Assembly (NCBI RefSeq): GCF_021917145.1
Contig: NC_061063.1
Location: 11,258,516 to 11,322,515, forward strand
Direction: 5' to 3'
DNA length: 64,000 nt
Source: Hypomesus transpacificus
Taxonomy: Eukaryota; Chordata; Actinopteri; Osmeriformes; Osmeridae
In this document: positions 34,680 to 48,016 of the stretch, one piece after another
How the letters are laid out: each line of letters begins with the position of its first letter
How positions within the stretch are numbered: the first letter of the stretch is position 1
Translations under genes and position numbers: made by a program
The notes under the pieces: model-generated
Seen by the model: the letters and a program-made list of their open reading frames with translations, nothing else
The model's database searches: none
Told to the model about the DNA's origin: nothing

Positions 34680-34880
34680 CCTCTCCCTTTCCCCACTCCT
34701 CTCCCTTGTCCTGGTACTTGTCTTCCTCTCCCTTGTCCTGGTACTTGTCTTCCTCTCCCTCTTCCTTGCCCTTGTCCCACTCCTCACCCTTGTCCTGGTA
34801 CTTGTCTTCCTCTCCCTCTCCCTTGCCCTTGTCCCACTCCTCTCCCTTGTCCTGGTACTTGTCTTCCTCTCCCTCGTGCA
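34680..34880 (+). repeat. CT-rich minisatellite inside the mariner-like element
   Basis: Repeats of ctcccttgtcctggtacttg followed by tcttcctctccc, about four to five full copies with nested shorter copies. The minus strand reads as DKYQDKGEEWDKGKGEGEE-type repeats, which I consider non-coding. Confidence 0.85.
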
Positions 34881-35204
34881 GGCACAACTGTATACTTACT
34901 TTCTTCGTGTTGCTATATATTGTTCTTTTTCCAAACAAGATCAGCCCAAAGAGGTCCTCTTTATATGTACTGTAATAAATGTAGGTTTGTTCGTGGAGCA
35001 AGAAATTACTGCCAAATATGTCAGACTGAAAGAACACAGGTACAAGCTTGTAACAATATAACAAGGTTTTTATTAAGTCAGGACAAGGGTTCTCTAAAAC
35101 TCATAAGCTGGGGTGGAATACTCCAGGGCACAACGCAGGCTACACAGGCATTCAAGGAAGCTGGGCTCTCTGTGGACCACACTCCACCCTCCCCAATCAT
35201 GTGA

Positions 35205-35325
35205 AAGCACACCACTCTCAAAGCTGGGCCAAACCCCCAGTAAACACCCCAACGTCACTGCACTCTCGAAGCTGGGCCAAACCCCCAGTAGACACCCCAA
35301 CGTCACTGCATCCTGGCACTCACTC
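35205..35325 (+). repeat. About 50-bp tandem repeat
   Basis: Two complete copies, with a third partial one before them, of agctgggccaaacccccagt plus acaccccaacgtcactgca, with few differences. Confidence 0.85.
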
Positions 35326-35499
35326 AAGTTCAAGTTCGAACGCATACCTTCACTATGTCACTCGTGTATAGGGGAGCCCCAACTACCCACTCTGGACGGT
35401 GCACTGCTCCTCGCACCGTGTCATAGCGATTGTAGAAAACTGTAATGTAAACCTAAAGTGTGTCTTTGTCTGTATATGTATCATATATAACTTTTAAAT

Positions 35500-36440
35500 G
35501 AAAAATAGAGCTCTTACATGTCCATGGAGACTTTACCTCAGCCTTCATTACAGTTATCCCACACAAACTCTCAGTAAAGCTCCTCACTCTGGGTCTGACA
35601 CCGGCCCTCTGCAACTGGGTGCTGAACTTCCTATCAGGCAGACCCCAATCAGTCAGAGTTGGCAACCGCAGTTCCAATACAAGGCCTGTGAGCACAGGGA
35701 CCCCCCAGGGCTGTGTACTGAGTCCCCTGCTGTACACCCTCTTCACACCCGACTGTGTGGCCTCCCAGGGAAACAAGTTTGCAGATGATACTACGGTCAT
35801 TGGAATGATCACTGGTGGGGCTGAGACAGCGTACAGAGGAGAGATAGAGGAACTTGTGGCCTGGTGTCAAAATAATACACTCTCCCTGAACACAGACAAG
35901 ACCAAGGATATGGTTATCGACCCAAGGAGGAAGAAGTTGCAGCACATACCACTGTACATGGGTGAGGCCGAGGTGGAAAGAGTGACCTTTCAATTCCTTG
36001 GAACACACATTAGCGAGGATCTCACCTGGTCTCACAACATACTCCAGATCATGAAAAAGGCTCAGTAGAGGCTGTACTTCCTGAGTACAGCCTCAGGAAG
36101 CCGAGGAAATTTGGCATGCCAACCAAAATTCTCAGGAACTTTTACAGAGGCACGGTCGAGAGCATCCTTACCACATCTGTCATAGTGTGAAATGGACACT
36201 GTACTGCCCAGGACAGGAATGCACTCCAGCGTGTGATCGAAACAGCACAGTTCATCTCAGGAGCAGCATTCCCCTCAGGACATTTACCCCACCAGGGTCA
36301 CCAGGAGAGCACAGAATATCATTAAGGACAGAACACACGCCCAGCACTGACTCTTCTCGCTGCTGCCATCAGGCAGACGTTACAGGAATCTGAAATCCAG
36401 AACAAAGAGACTAACAAGCTCTTACCACAAACTTTGCTCT
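35500..36440 (+). mobile_element. LINE fragment, reverse transcriptase and 3' part (Rex1/CR1-like)
   Basis: The plus-strand frame 35619-36068 encodes the middle of a non-LTR reverse transcriptase: [18 protein letters not shown], then FADDTTVIG (the catalytic YxDD-type motif with F-A-D-D), then [15 protein letters not shown] stop at 36066-36068 and frame changes break the C-terminal part, whose remains (tgccatcaggcagacgttac) continue to about 36440. It is 5'-truncated and inactive. The family name is from general resemblance. Confidence 0.82.
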
Positions 36441-36533
36441 AGGCATTGGAGGCCGGTTATAACTGATAGACGAGTAATACGTAAGGAACTCATGGGCTAT
36501 ATCCAATAACCAACTAAGGACATTAGAACACTG

Positions 36534-36867
36534 GGTAACACTTTAGATGAGCTCACCAAATTCATAATTTATCAACCAATTTGTTACCTATTAGTTAACA
36601 GTTTGTTCACCATTAGTTATTAATTGTTTATATAAAATGTATCATTAGTAAAGCATTTGTTCACACAGTTAGGGTTTGGATTTAGGGTTAGGGTTTAAGT
36701 TTTGGTTAACGTTTAGGGTTAAGGTTTAGGGTTATGCTTTACTAATACTTTACTAATGATACATTTTGTATGAACAATAAATAACTAATGCTGTACAAAC
36801 CGTTAACTAATAGGTAACAAATTGGTTAATAAATTATGAATTTGGTGAGCTCGTCTAAAGTGTTACC
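36534..36867. mobile_element. Palindromic short element (MITE-like), 334 bp, perfect 8-bp TSD
   Basis: It has long inverted arms beginning GGTAACACTTTAGA and ending TCTAAAGTGTTACC, each continuing through caccaaattcataatttat. Identical gaacactg flanks lie at 36526-36533 and 36868-36875. The centre carries ttagggtt-type telomere-like runs (about 36670-36735). Confidence 0.92.
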
Positions 36868-37794
36868 GAACACTGCAACCCCTGAGTTACGTTGGCAGAA
36901 ATATTAATCTATCAAGCATTGCACAGTCAGTCGGTGAACAAGTTTAAGAAAGCTTTATTGCTTGCGGCCGGCCCACAAGGAGACAAAAACATCACACGCC
37001 ATTGTGCTACAAAGTTTGTCTGCTAGCATGTTGTGCTAGCTAGCCATTTACAGTAAGCAGTCCCACTCTTTACAGTCATTGGTTAAGACAAAGGCATGCA
37101 AATGTTCCATGGCTCTTCTTCATTGGTTCCTTGCGTATACGTGGTGCGTGTGTGTGCGTGCGTGTTTGAGTGTGTGCCTGTGTGTGCCTTTTGACCCCTG
37201 TAAGCTTGACCACATGATTCACCCAACACAGATAAGGCCAGACATCTTTTATGGCCTTTCCAGTAAGAGAGAGTGGTCAGCCCTTGTGTACATATGCCGC
37301 ATGTTACCCAAAGTTCAGATTTGGGGGTAGGCCTCTCTCTACACACAAGGAATGCTGAACACAGAATCATTCTTATACAGGATAAATGTGTTACATCTTC
37401 AATTTTTCCAACATACGTAAATGTCAGACCGGCGCCCTTAGCATTTACATATTGACAAGAAGCAGAGAGGGAAATTGACAGGTTATCAACTGGTTACCTT
37501 GCAACACATTTATGTTTAGAAAGGGGCGGACGTTTTATGAGTATAAAGCAAGCTGTGCTCATGCAACTGTTGGACTTTTCATGCTCGAAATACCCAATGT
37601 GTGTATATCCTGTATTGAAGTAAATAAAGCTACTTTATGCTAATTATGATAACTAAACATTAACCAACACTAACCAACTCTGACCCAAGTTGAACACTGG
37701 ATTTTGATGTTTCAACCCCCATTGACCCTGCTGTATGACTATGTTTAGCCTGTGTTCTGCACCTATCTTTCACTAACTGTCTCTGGAGGAGGGG
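36868..37794. other. No gene seen
   Basis: Unique-looking sequence with a short GT-rich stretch (about 37140-37190). No exon or repeat could be assigned. Confidence 0.4.
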
Positions 37795-38127
37795 ATCCAG
37801 CGTGCGAATTACGGGGGAATTTGGGGGGGTCTGACCCCCCTAATTAAGACTTGGACCCCCAAAAGAGGTAAAAACAACAGGTCAGGGGGGTCGATACATG
37901 CCCTGGAGAAGAAGTTGACCCCCCCGATTGTCATTGGATAATTCGATCCCTCACTGAATTGCTCCTCCCAAGGTTTCTTCAAAAGAAAATTCCACTAGTG
38001 AGTTTTTCTGGGATTTTTTCCTTGTCTTCCTTGAGGGTTTAGGTTGGTTGAGGGGCAGTTCTATGGGCGAATGTGAAGCCCTTTGTGACATTGCTTGTAA
38101 AAAGGGATATACAAATAGATGTTGTAT
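37795..38127 (+). mobile_element. Transposon debris, including an L2-like LINE tail
   Basis: 37795-37935 shows gggggtc and gacccccc inverted runs. From about 37965 the motifs aaggtttcttc, tgtgacattgcttgtaaaa and gggatatacaaataga resemble the 3' end common in teleost L2-type LINEs. Confidence 0.5.
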
Positions 38128-38128
38128 T

Positions 38129-38700
38129 GGGGTCCCTCGAACATTCAAACCAGATTCCTGGTTTGAGATTTTTCAACAGTCTCGGGAACAAAAAGCCCAA
38201 AAAGTTTATCGTCCTGAGGTATGAGCTGCAACAGGATTTCATCAGCAGATGGCGACATTGGGTTGATAATGTGTTGGCCTGTCTGCTGGCAGGGAGTTCA
38301 TAATCTGTTAATCAGCAGACTGTCAGTGCTGCTACTGTAGCATGAAAGAGCCCTCCAGATGAGCAGGAAATCTAAAAATAGAAGACTGAGATACTGCATG
38401 TGAAGTTATGTGTTACTGTTTAATTTCATGTTGTGGAGTCTACCACTTTATGAAACACAAAGACACATGAATGACACACACTGGGCTGTGACTTTGGCTA
38501 CATTCAGAATCTCTGTAGGATGAAGGCTGTGAGTCATTACTAATCATGCATTTCGAAAATCCAATGTAATGCATAGTTTTACAAGAACACGCATTGCTCA
38601 TTTGCATACCTACCCAAATACACACACACATATACACACTCTTTCTCTCATGACTACAAATACCCCCCCCACACACGGTTGAAGTGAAGGACAGGTTTAA
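38129..38700 (+). repeat. Array spacer block of relic unit D, most complete copy
   Basis: Runs through both halves of the spacer without the SINE seen at 19394, so it gives the pre-insertion sequence. It marks the distal end of the receptor array. Confidence 0.88.
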
Positions 38701-39390
38701 CCTTGTTGGCAGTCCTCCAAACGACCGTTGCCATCCAGTCACACCTACAGCTCCATGTTTGTCCTTGACAGTGAATGACCTGGATTGGCTCACACACTCA
38801 CAATGACAGGAAGTTGAGAGAATTGATGTTTTCAATTCGATGCCTGTCAGTGTCACGCGTAATAGATCTGTCTCCGGGCATGCGTGTGTGTCTGTGTTCG
38901 AAATCTGAAACTTTGACTTACATTTGTTTTGCAAAAGGCATGATTAGTAATGAGTTGTTGCCTTCATACAGAGATGGTGAACGTAACCCTTGTCATGGCC
39001 TTGTGTGTGAGCCGTGTGTGGTGGATACACTCCCGTGTGACTGTCCCAAGACCCCAAGCCAGAGAGGACATGCCAGTAGGACCATTCATATCTATATTTA
39101 CATGCTAATCTTAGTCTGAATCTTTATATGATGTGACATCACATTAGATCATCTCTCGCTCTCTCTTTCTCTCTATTCTGCTTAGTAGCTCATATCACTC
39201 TTCTTTCCCTCTCAGTCACTCCCTCTCGCACTCTTTTTCTCTTTCAATCCCTCCGTCGTCCCACGGCAAAGGTGATCAATCAGGAGGATTGTCATTGGCT
39301 CCAGCAGGGTGATGGTGAGGCCCAGCCCTGTGAGTCCGGCCCAGGGGACAGGAACCCCAGTCACACATTCCTGCTAACAAGCCTCTCCCC

Positions 39391-39451
<61 letters not shown>

Positions 39452-41763
39452 CGTGTGCCTGTGTGCGACACTGAGCGCAGAATCACACTGACACACAGAC
39501 GTTGACTCAGACTTGACAATGGGAAGTGTGCACCACTTCTTCATTTGACCCTCTCTTTGCAGACGAGACCTGGCTTGCAGTGTTGCTGGTTGTGGTGATG
39601 TTGGCAAGGCTCAAACCTGGTTTTTATGCACTCATTTCATCCAAATGTTTACGGTAAACGTAGAAAAATGATGACAGGTGAGAACAGTGGAAAGCAGTGG
39701 TGTGGTCGGCTTTTCAACACGTTTTATGTATTTATTTAAACAATTTGATGAACGACGCATATACACACACATACGGTCAAATCACACTGCAAACAAAGGA
39801 GAGTTTCAGACAAGACATTCCACAGATTAGACATGAGGTAAGACAACAACGTGACTGGTGACAGGTATGGAGATGACCTCTGTTGTGACCTTGTCCTGGA
39901 CATGTCACTTCCTGTCCCCACTTCCTGTCCCAGGTGTGCTGATATGTCCGTCGTGCTGTCAGAGAGGAGCGAAACGCATCCATGAACCCAATCATCCCCG
40001 GGCATCATGGGAATCACAGTTGACAGCGCTAGTCAGCACGGGTCCCCCTCCCTCCTCCCCCTGTTCCCCTGTGACCTCATCAACAGGGGACCAGGAAAGC
40101 ACAGCAGCACCGTGGCTACAAGCATAGCGGGGGAGGCCTGGGTCTCTGTCATCTGCCTTCTCTCCTGTTTCACATATTGTCATGTTCATAAACACAACGT
40201 TTGGCACTATTGGCGAGTGCTGTGAATTGTATTATTATAATTTCTGTATTTAGTCAAATGTTCCATTTTAACCATAATGTGTTGTGATATTGGACCACTT
40301 AACTAAGGAGCAGTCTGTTTCAGAGAGAAAAGAGGGGGAGGAGAAGAGAGGAGACTGCTGGAAAGGGCAGAAGAGGAAAGGGTGAGGAGAGAAGAGAAAA
40401 GAAGTGAAGAGAAGAGAGGAGACAGGAGGGGAGAGGAGAGGACAAGGGAAGAGAGGAGACCGGAGGAGAGGAGAGGAGGGAAAAGGAGAGGAGCTGAGCG
40501 GTGATGTGTCTCTGCAGTGTGCTGTCAGGGGAGGGACTGAGATAACAGTGAACAAACACACTTATGCAACCATGTTAACATCTTAGCAGACCACAGTGGG
40601 CTGAAACCCCGCAACACAATCAAACATACCCAGTCAGTGGCTGCATGCCTCACCTCTATTCTAGGATATGAAACATGGATGAGTGTTTATTGATCAATAA
40701 TGCATGTGTGTCCGTCTTGGGAGAAGAGAGGCAGCCCGAACGTGCACACACACACGCACTGACACTCACGCACACACACCAGAGCCTACCTGCTTTTATT
40801 TCATCCTGAAGGTCACTGGAGCGGAGTGTGTACGTATGCCGACATGTGTGTGCGTACGTGTGTGTGCGTTTGGGTGTGTGTAGGCACTGAGGCATTGGAA
40901 CGGGAAGCACACGAGGGAGCTTGATATACCCTCTCTCTCGCTCATCCGGTCTGGCTTTCCGCGAGTGCTGTTGTCCAAGCACAACCAGCATCCAATGGAC
41001 ACACACACACACACACACATGTTCCTCCCAAGGCTGTCTGTTTCCAGATACACACCCCTCCCTGAAAGCCTCTTCACGGGTCCCGCGTGTGGCCACGGGC
41101 TTTCTTATTCTCCTGACCAATACACATCTGGCAGGCAGTTACCGTGACCGCACCTCCCTCACAATGTGCTCGCCTCGCGCACTCACACACACGCACACAT
41201 GTGTACATGCGCACACACACACACAAACACATGCATGCACATATGCACACACACACTTGTATACACCGATACACACGCACACACATGAATGGACACGTGC
41301 ATCAACACACACACAAGCACACGCACACCGGATCTTCCTGTCATAATGACCAGCCCTCTGCTCTAATATTGGTGCTCTCAGGATGACACCTAAAGATAAT
41401 CGCCCCCCGACCCTGAGGAACCTATAACCACCCGGCGCTCCCCATCAATTAGACAGCATTAAGGTGTAGGGCTGCTGCAAGGTCCTTCTGACGTGCGAGT
41501 GTGTGTCTGTGTGTGTGTGTGTACGCATCTGTGAGTGTGTGCCTCCGTGCATGAATGCGTGCCTCTGTGTGTGTGTGTGTGTTTGCCTGGTGCTAACCAG
41601 ATCCCTAGTCCTCTCCTTCAGCCCAACCTAATTACAGGTACAGATAGGCAGGCCAGATGAAACGCCGGCAAATGCTTTGATGGATGGTGGCGCTGCTGCA
41701 GAGAGAACAAACATGTCATTAGCATGACAATGGGCCCAGATACAGAGGCCGCGGACAAAAGAC

Positions 41764-41765
<2 letters not shown>
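38701..41765. other. Intergenic; microsatellites, no gene seen
   Basis: Contains (GT)n at 39397-39444, a GA-rich stretch at 40325-40495, a GT/CA-rich zone at 40745-41335 and several small GT tracts. Open frames here are short or lie in repeats. Confidence 0.6.
39397..39444 (+). repeat. (GT)n microsatellite
   Basis: About 23 uninterrupted GT units. Confidence 0.98.

Positions 41766-41768
<3 letters not shown>

Positions 41769-41834
<66 letters not shown>
41769..41834 (+). repeat. (GA)n microsatellite
   Basis: More than 30 uninterrupted GA units. Confidence 0.98.
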
Positions 41835-41839
<5 letters not shown>

Positions 41840-43745
41840 AGAAGGAAGTGAGGGAGGGTAGGAGAGAAGGAGAGAAGGAGGAGGAAAATAGAGAAGACTG
41901 ATGGAAGGCCCCGCCAGATCTGACAGGATATGAGAAGGAAATACACTGATGAGGAAATAACTTTGAGTACGCTTATATATCAAATGTATACTGTGACTGG
42001 ATAGACACGAGACTAGTGGCTGTCTTTGATACACACATATTGAGTCATGAGTATTTGAAGTAAATGTTTAAATGATTCCTGTCCCTGTTAAGTTAACATA
42101 CATTTGGTCTGCAACACCATTTTCTTTCTTTTAAGATAAGAATAGAATGGCTTCACTCGTTTCATGTCTGCCTTGGGAGTGTGAGAACGACAGTGTGTGC
42201 GAGAGGAGTGTGTGTGTGATGCGTGAATGTGTACGTGAGAAAAGAATGTGTGTGAGGAGGTTTTAATGGTGGTGTGGAAACCACATGCTGAGAAGGAATA
42301 AATAATTGATCCTTGGACAAAGTATACCTCATCAATATTTCATGAGAACATATCTTAAGGTATACCATAAAAGCTTGGCGTGGAACGTCATGGATTTATA
42401 CCTGCTGGATATCTCATACGATTCTCATTCACAGTTCAACAGTTTCCCTCAATGCTCAATTAAAGAATGACCATGCAATCATATTAATCAACACCACCAT
42501 ACCATTACCAGTATCCAAATCCCCAGGCGTACGATCTATTCTTATTGGACAACCCAACGATTATACATGATATCAGTCTTGCTGCCCAAAGTCCCCAGCC
42601 TCTGACCTCAGTAACATCCAATCATGTTCCAGACATGTTCTGACACCCCAGAGCAGCGCTGGACACAGGCAACATTGACGACGTCACATGAGAGAGAGCC
42701 TTTTGTAATTCCCTTTTCAAACAACAGAAATATTCCGTCAGGATTATGTTGCCGACAAGACCCCTTTGTTTGGGATTCTAATCCCTCATACTGAACTAAA
42801 AGGATTTCACAATGGAAGCTAACAATTTTCTCACTTACTTACTCACTTACTTTACTTAACTTACTTAACTCGTACTTTACTAACACCCTACAAAAACGTA
42901 TTCTGTATGGATAAGGTAGTAAATTATATGTACGGTATATTACCAAACACATTCATAGATTACCTCCGTATTTGTGTCACTGAGATTCAAGGCTAATTGG
43001 TTCAGGTCACATAAATAGATTTAGGAGTCATGAAAGGGTCCCGGGAAAAGTGTCCCTACACATGATGACAGTCCACACTGTCACACTGTGTTAGGCTACA
43101 TTCAGCGTAACATTTCTTTATCCTTGTTTGAAGTTGCTGCGACTTCTCTCCGTAATTGTGTTAAGTGGAGACAGAGAGAGAGGCTCTGTTTTTACATTGT
43201 ACACCCCAACAAAGATGAGAGAGGAGAAAGAGAAGGGACAGAGGAGTGTGTGTGGGGGAGGGAGAGAGGGAGGGGGAGGGAGGGAGGGAGAGGGAGGGAG
43301 GGAGGGGAGAGAAGGAGGGAGGGAGGGAGAGGGAGGGAGAGGGAGGTTACTCAGGCTCCCCTCCCCCTCTCAGAGAGAGCTGCAGGCCCTCCACAGCTTC
43401 TTCCTCCTCCCTGTTCTCTACCAACTGAGCGTTCCGTTTGAAGTTTTTTTCACAACACCTAAATCACTACAACTAGCTCCACACTAGTCTAACTCCAGTA
43501 ATGGATCACCTCAGCTCATAGCTTCAGACTAACTGTGGCAACAGGTTTCAAATGTGTGATGCCGGCAGAGTGAAAGGGCATACACACACTGGGCCACACT
43601 CACACACACTCCCCCCCCCCCTCCCCCTCAGCCCAGCGCATGTGGAGATCCTCAAACTCAAAGTCAGCTGTTTGGCACTTGAAGTCGTTGCTCGCTCTAT
43701 TGTTGTCAGTTGGAGGAGTGGTGTGTTGTGTGAGAGAGGGGAGGG
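41835..43745. other. Intergenic; no gene seen
   Basis: Contains a small (ACTT)n-like patch at 42830-42890 and purine-rich GGGA repeats at 43205-43350. No exon is recognised. Confidence 0.55.
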
Positions 43746-43767
43746 AGAGACACACAGAGAGAGAGAG

Positions 43768-43806
<39 letters not shown>

Positions 43807-43825
43807 GAGAGAGACAGAGTCAGAG

Positions 43826-43881
<56 letters not shown>

Positions 43882-43913
43882 GGAGAGAGAGAGGGAGAGA
43901 GAGATGAGAGAGA

Positions 43914-43986
<73 letters not shown>
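43746..43986 (+). repeat. Long interrupted (GA)n microsatellite
   Basis: About 240 bp of GA repeats with GGGA and GACA interruptions. The open frames over it are repeat artefacts. Confidence 0.97.
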
Positions 43987-43994
<8 letters not shown>

Positions 43995-46269
43995 TTGGAG
44001 TTTGGGGGTGGGGCGTGTTTTGAGGGCTGTTGGGAAGCGAGGTTGTGTGTATGTAAGAAAAGGAAATCAGTTGTGTTTGCATGTGAAGGGGGCCGGGGGT
44101 GTGGGGGGAGGAGGGAGGTGAAGGAGGGAGGGAGGGCATAAGGTCTGTGATTGTGGAATTGAGATCCTGTCTTTGGAAGTCCACTCACCATACTGGAGTA
44201 TTTGTGTAATTACCAGACTGGTTGACTATACGCTCAGCACAAACAACAGCTGTCTCTGACATAAGAAGTGCACACAGAAGCACAAACTCTGCCTCCTCCC
44301 TCTCCTCCACCCCTCCCTTTGTCTCTCTCTCTCTCTTTCACACACATGCTCTTTTGCTCACTCTCTCTAAATCTCTCTCTTCTCTTTTTCCACTCCCTCT
44401 ATTTTCTCTCATTTTCTTTCTGCGCTCCTGTTTTCTCTCCCTGTGCACACACAGTACACACACATTGTACACAAACACAACTCAATATGATTAGTTTAAA
44501 TGAAGATGAGCAAAGTAACGCGATACATCTTTCTGTGTGTGTGTTTGTGTCTGTAAGGCGTTACAATAAATACCCCAGCTGTGCTATAACACATCCTTAC
44601 AAAACAACTTGTATTTAGTACACACATACTAACATTTGTATTAAGAACACAATAAAACTTGTACGCAGAACACAATTAAACTTGAATTTAGTACGGGGTC
44701 TGTGGTTCTCCTTGATGTGCTGAGCTTTGCAGGTTGGAGTGCTGGTAGGCCACTCTCTAGACAATGCTATGGTGATGTGTATAAAGTCCTTTAGGGCAAA
44801 GGAGCAGCAGAGATGGACAAACAAAAGATAATCAATATCATATGCTTCTGGCCCGCCCAAAGTCTAGACGGCCTTGCCTGCTGGAAACCACATGGTCCTC
44901 TCATGTTTGACTCAATGTCAGACATGCTGTCGGACATAAGGCCTTTTCACCATCCCTGGTAATACTCGTTAGAATCATCTAGAATCACTCACGTCAGCCT
45001 ATGTTCAAACATATTCTGGAGAAACGAGACATGTTTCCTACACACTGGCGCAAGGACTGCAAACATAAAAGAAGAGTAATGGTCGGTGGTGAAGTATACC
45101 TGACAGATTTGACAGAACACACACATACAAACACACACACACACAGACCGACCCACACTCGCAGCACAAACGCACTTAAGCCCACGTGCACACGCATTTG
45201 CACACCCGCACCTCACACACGCACATCACACACACACACGTGCACACGCAGTCTTTGATCCCAAGGGCAGAGCCGGCAGAGTGTTTGTAGTGAGGGGCTG
45301 AGACCAGAGAGACTGGGCTTCTCTTCTCCAGACCAGGCGTGTAATAGGGCCTCCTCCATTAGTCAAATAAACCGTGTGGAGAAACTGCTTCCTGCTTCAC
45401 AATCCCAAAACAGGATATCAGATTATAGTGTCTGGATTGAAGCCATGAAGGGATATATGAGCATTTGTTCTCCTGCCTGGTGCTCTCCATCTTTCTCTCT
45501 CTGGACGCCTGCGTTTGGGCTATTTCTTCTTGCAGCACCTTGTCTGTGGTCTGTGTGTGCATGCTTGGCTGGCTTTGAATGATCGCACTCCTTTAACTGT
45601 GTGTGTGTGTGTGTGCGTGCGGTGGTGTGTGTGTGAAGGAGAGAGACAGTGGTATAGCTTTAGGGTGTATTATGGATGTGTGTGAGTGGAGTGTTCCGGG
45701 GAAAGTGTGTTTTAGACAGTGATAATGTGTGTGGAGAGGCGGGCGGGCAGGCAGAGAGGGAGGGAGGGGGGGCAGGGAGAGAGGGGTGCAGAACAATGTC
45801 AACGCTGCAGCATGATCTTGTGGATCCATCACACTACCTCCTACTGCAGTCACCCCTGCTTAAAATGCACTGCCACACACACACCATACACACACGTACA
45901 CACACACACATATACACACAGGAAACAGCTAGATTGCGCAGGCTGGCTGTGTAGAGTCTCCCCCAACCTAGATGGGATTAAGCTGTCAGGACGTAATTAC
46001 ACCCCCTTATTATATTAGTGGACTACGACGCAACCTGGCTCTTCCATCAATCACGCCCCCTCCCCTCACCAGTCAACAGTCCCACAATACTGTAAACTAC
46101 AGCAAGCACTTGGATGCAGAATACATCATGCATTACATTGGGGAATGTTGTGATGTGTTGTGTTTATGACTTGCACGTGTGCTTCCGTGCATGTGTGTGT
46201 GATGTTGTGTGTCTGTGTGAAGGTGTGCATGTGAGTGACAGTGGGTGTGTGTGTGTCATGCTGAGATGC

Positions 46270-46316
<47 letters not shown>

Positions 46317-46340
46317 ACGAGAGAGAGAGAGGAGAGAGAG

Positions 46341-46373
<33 letters not shown>

Positions 46374-48016
46374 GGGGGAGAAAAAAAGAGATATAAAAGG
46401 AGAGAGAGAAGAGAAAAAGGAAGAGACAAGAAGAGAGATAATAAATGAGAGTGATGTAAAGGACAAGAAAGACAAGATCAGACAGTGACAGAGATGAAGA
46501 GAAGATTACAGTGAGATAGTATCAGAAGGGAGGAAAGAAAGAAGGAGAGTGGCAGAGGAGAGAGAGACAAAAAATGGAAGGAAAGGGGAGAGGGTCAAGG
46601 AGAGGAGGGGTGTAGAAGAGTGAGAGTATGTAAGGAACAGATAACATCCTGTGCAGAGACAGGATAGTGGGATGTGAGGAGAGGAGAGAAGACGTGAGGT
46701 GAGAGGAGGATGGGAGGAGGAGCGGTAAGGGGAGGAGAGGTTGAGGAGGGGGCAGGAGAGGCGAGGTGGGGGAGAGGAGGGAGAGGAGTTCACCAAAAGT
46801 GGGTGTCATTCTAAAGCAGTCATCTGATAGCACATGCATATTGGATGTAGTGTAGCATTGGCTTGCCGCTGCTGCTTCAGATGTTGTTGCTCACTGACCA
46901 TGAGGCAATACACAAAGACACACACACAAATGCTGTACATACACACGCACACACACACACGGTCTCCGTGGTAAGGATATCACAGCGCCGCACCTCCAGT
47001 TGACAATTAGCACGCAGTTGCTAATGCATTGAGAGCTAATTGAGCACCAGGGGCTGGGGTGTCACTCACCACAGCAGAGTATTGCAGAACACACACACAA
47101 CAACACACACGCATGCATACACACACATTTACACACGCAATGGCAGACACACACACACCCCCCCCCCCCCTCCCCCATTACTGTACCACACAGAAACACA
47201 CACGTGAACATGCACACAGAGGGACACACCCGCACACACGCGCACACACAAAGACACACGTGTAGTGTCAGCGTAGTGGTAACTGCTAGTACAACTGAAG
47301 GGTGATGTCTGTCACCAGCCGTGTACAATATGACTGGATTGCATGCTGCACAGTTGAGTCTTGACTAGCAGGAGGAATAGCTATTAAAAGCCTTCCCCTT
47401 AGGTTATGGTGTGTGTGTGCATGTTCGTGTGAGTGTAATTATGGGGTGTGTGTGATTAGTGTGTGTGCGTGCCTGGGTCTCTCTTTGTTTGTGTGTGTGT
47501 GTGTGTATGAGTGCTTGATTGCAAGTCCTATTTAGCCCAAAAGGAGAGAGGAAAAACGCATGGAATTGCCTCAGTGAAGTTTGGTTGAAAGATCACTTCG
47601 GAACACGCAACACACAACAAGGATGCACCAGGAAGGACAGGCTCTGAAGGATGCCGTGATAGAGAGAAGGGGGGGGGGAGAAATAAATGGTAAGAGGGAG
47701 AGAGAAAAGAGAGAGAGGGGGGGGGGCAGAACGAAGGAAGCAGGAGAGGATGTTGAAAAAGCCTCTCGTATGACAGGAAGCATCTAAACAGAGACTCACT
47801 GCAGCACTGAGACAGGAGGAGACAGGACTCTCTAGTCATCGGGCTCATTACAAAAACATTTTTGCTGGTTTGTGTGTGCGATGCTCAAGGAAGCGTGTGT
47901 GTCGTTAAAGTGTGCATGGTTGTGTAAATGTGTGCCTGCTTACTGTGTGTGTGTGTATAAATTTTTATTAAAATGACAAATAGGACGGGGATAAAATTTT
48001 TTTTTTAATTATTTTG
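43987..48016. other. Intergenic; microsatellite-rich, no gene seen
   Basis: Holds a CA/CT zone at 44320-44480, CA repeats at 45118-45240 and 45870-45920, (GA)n at 46276-46377 ending in a G run, purine-rich 46500-46790, and CA repeats at 47088-47260. A short non-repetitive block at 46980-47055 (gacaattagcacgcagttgc, gagagctaattgagcac) has homeodomain-type TAATT motifs and could be regulatory. Confidence 0.55.
46276..46378 (+). repeat. (GA)n microsatellite ending in poly-G
   Basis: GA repeats with AAGAGACGA interruptions followed by a run of about 16 G. Confidence 0.96.

Larger units (their letters stand above)
34043..35442. mobile_element. Mariner-like (TA target) non-autonomous element, 1400 bp
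   Basis: The termini gagttttttacaatcgttac and, on the opposite strand, cagttttctacaatcgctat match apart from a few bases and are each bordered by TA (34041-34042, 35443-35444). No transposase ORF is evident. Two tandem repeats lie inside (34680-34880 and 35205-35325). Confidence 0.75.

Noticed and set aside
34633..35064. Lys/Glu-rich minus-strand ORF
   Set aside because: Encoded by the CT-rich minisatellite inside the mariner-like element; not a transposase.
43548..44191. RE-repeat and LS-repeat ORFs
   Set aside because: Produced by (GA)n; no codon bias or domain.
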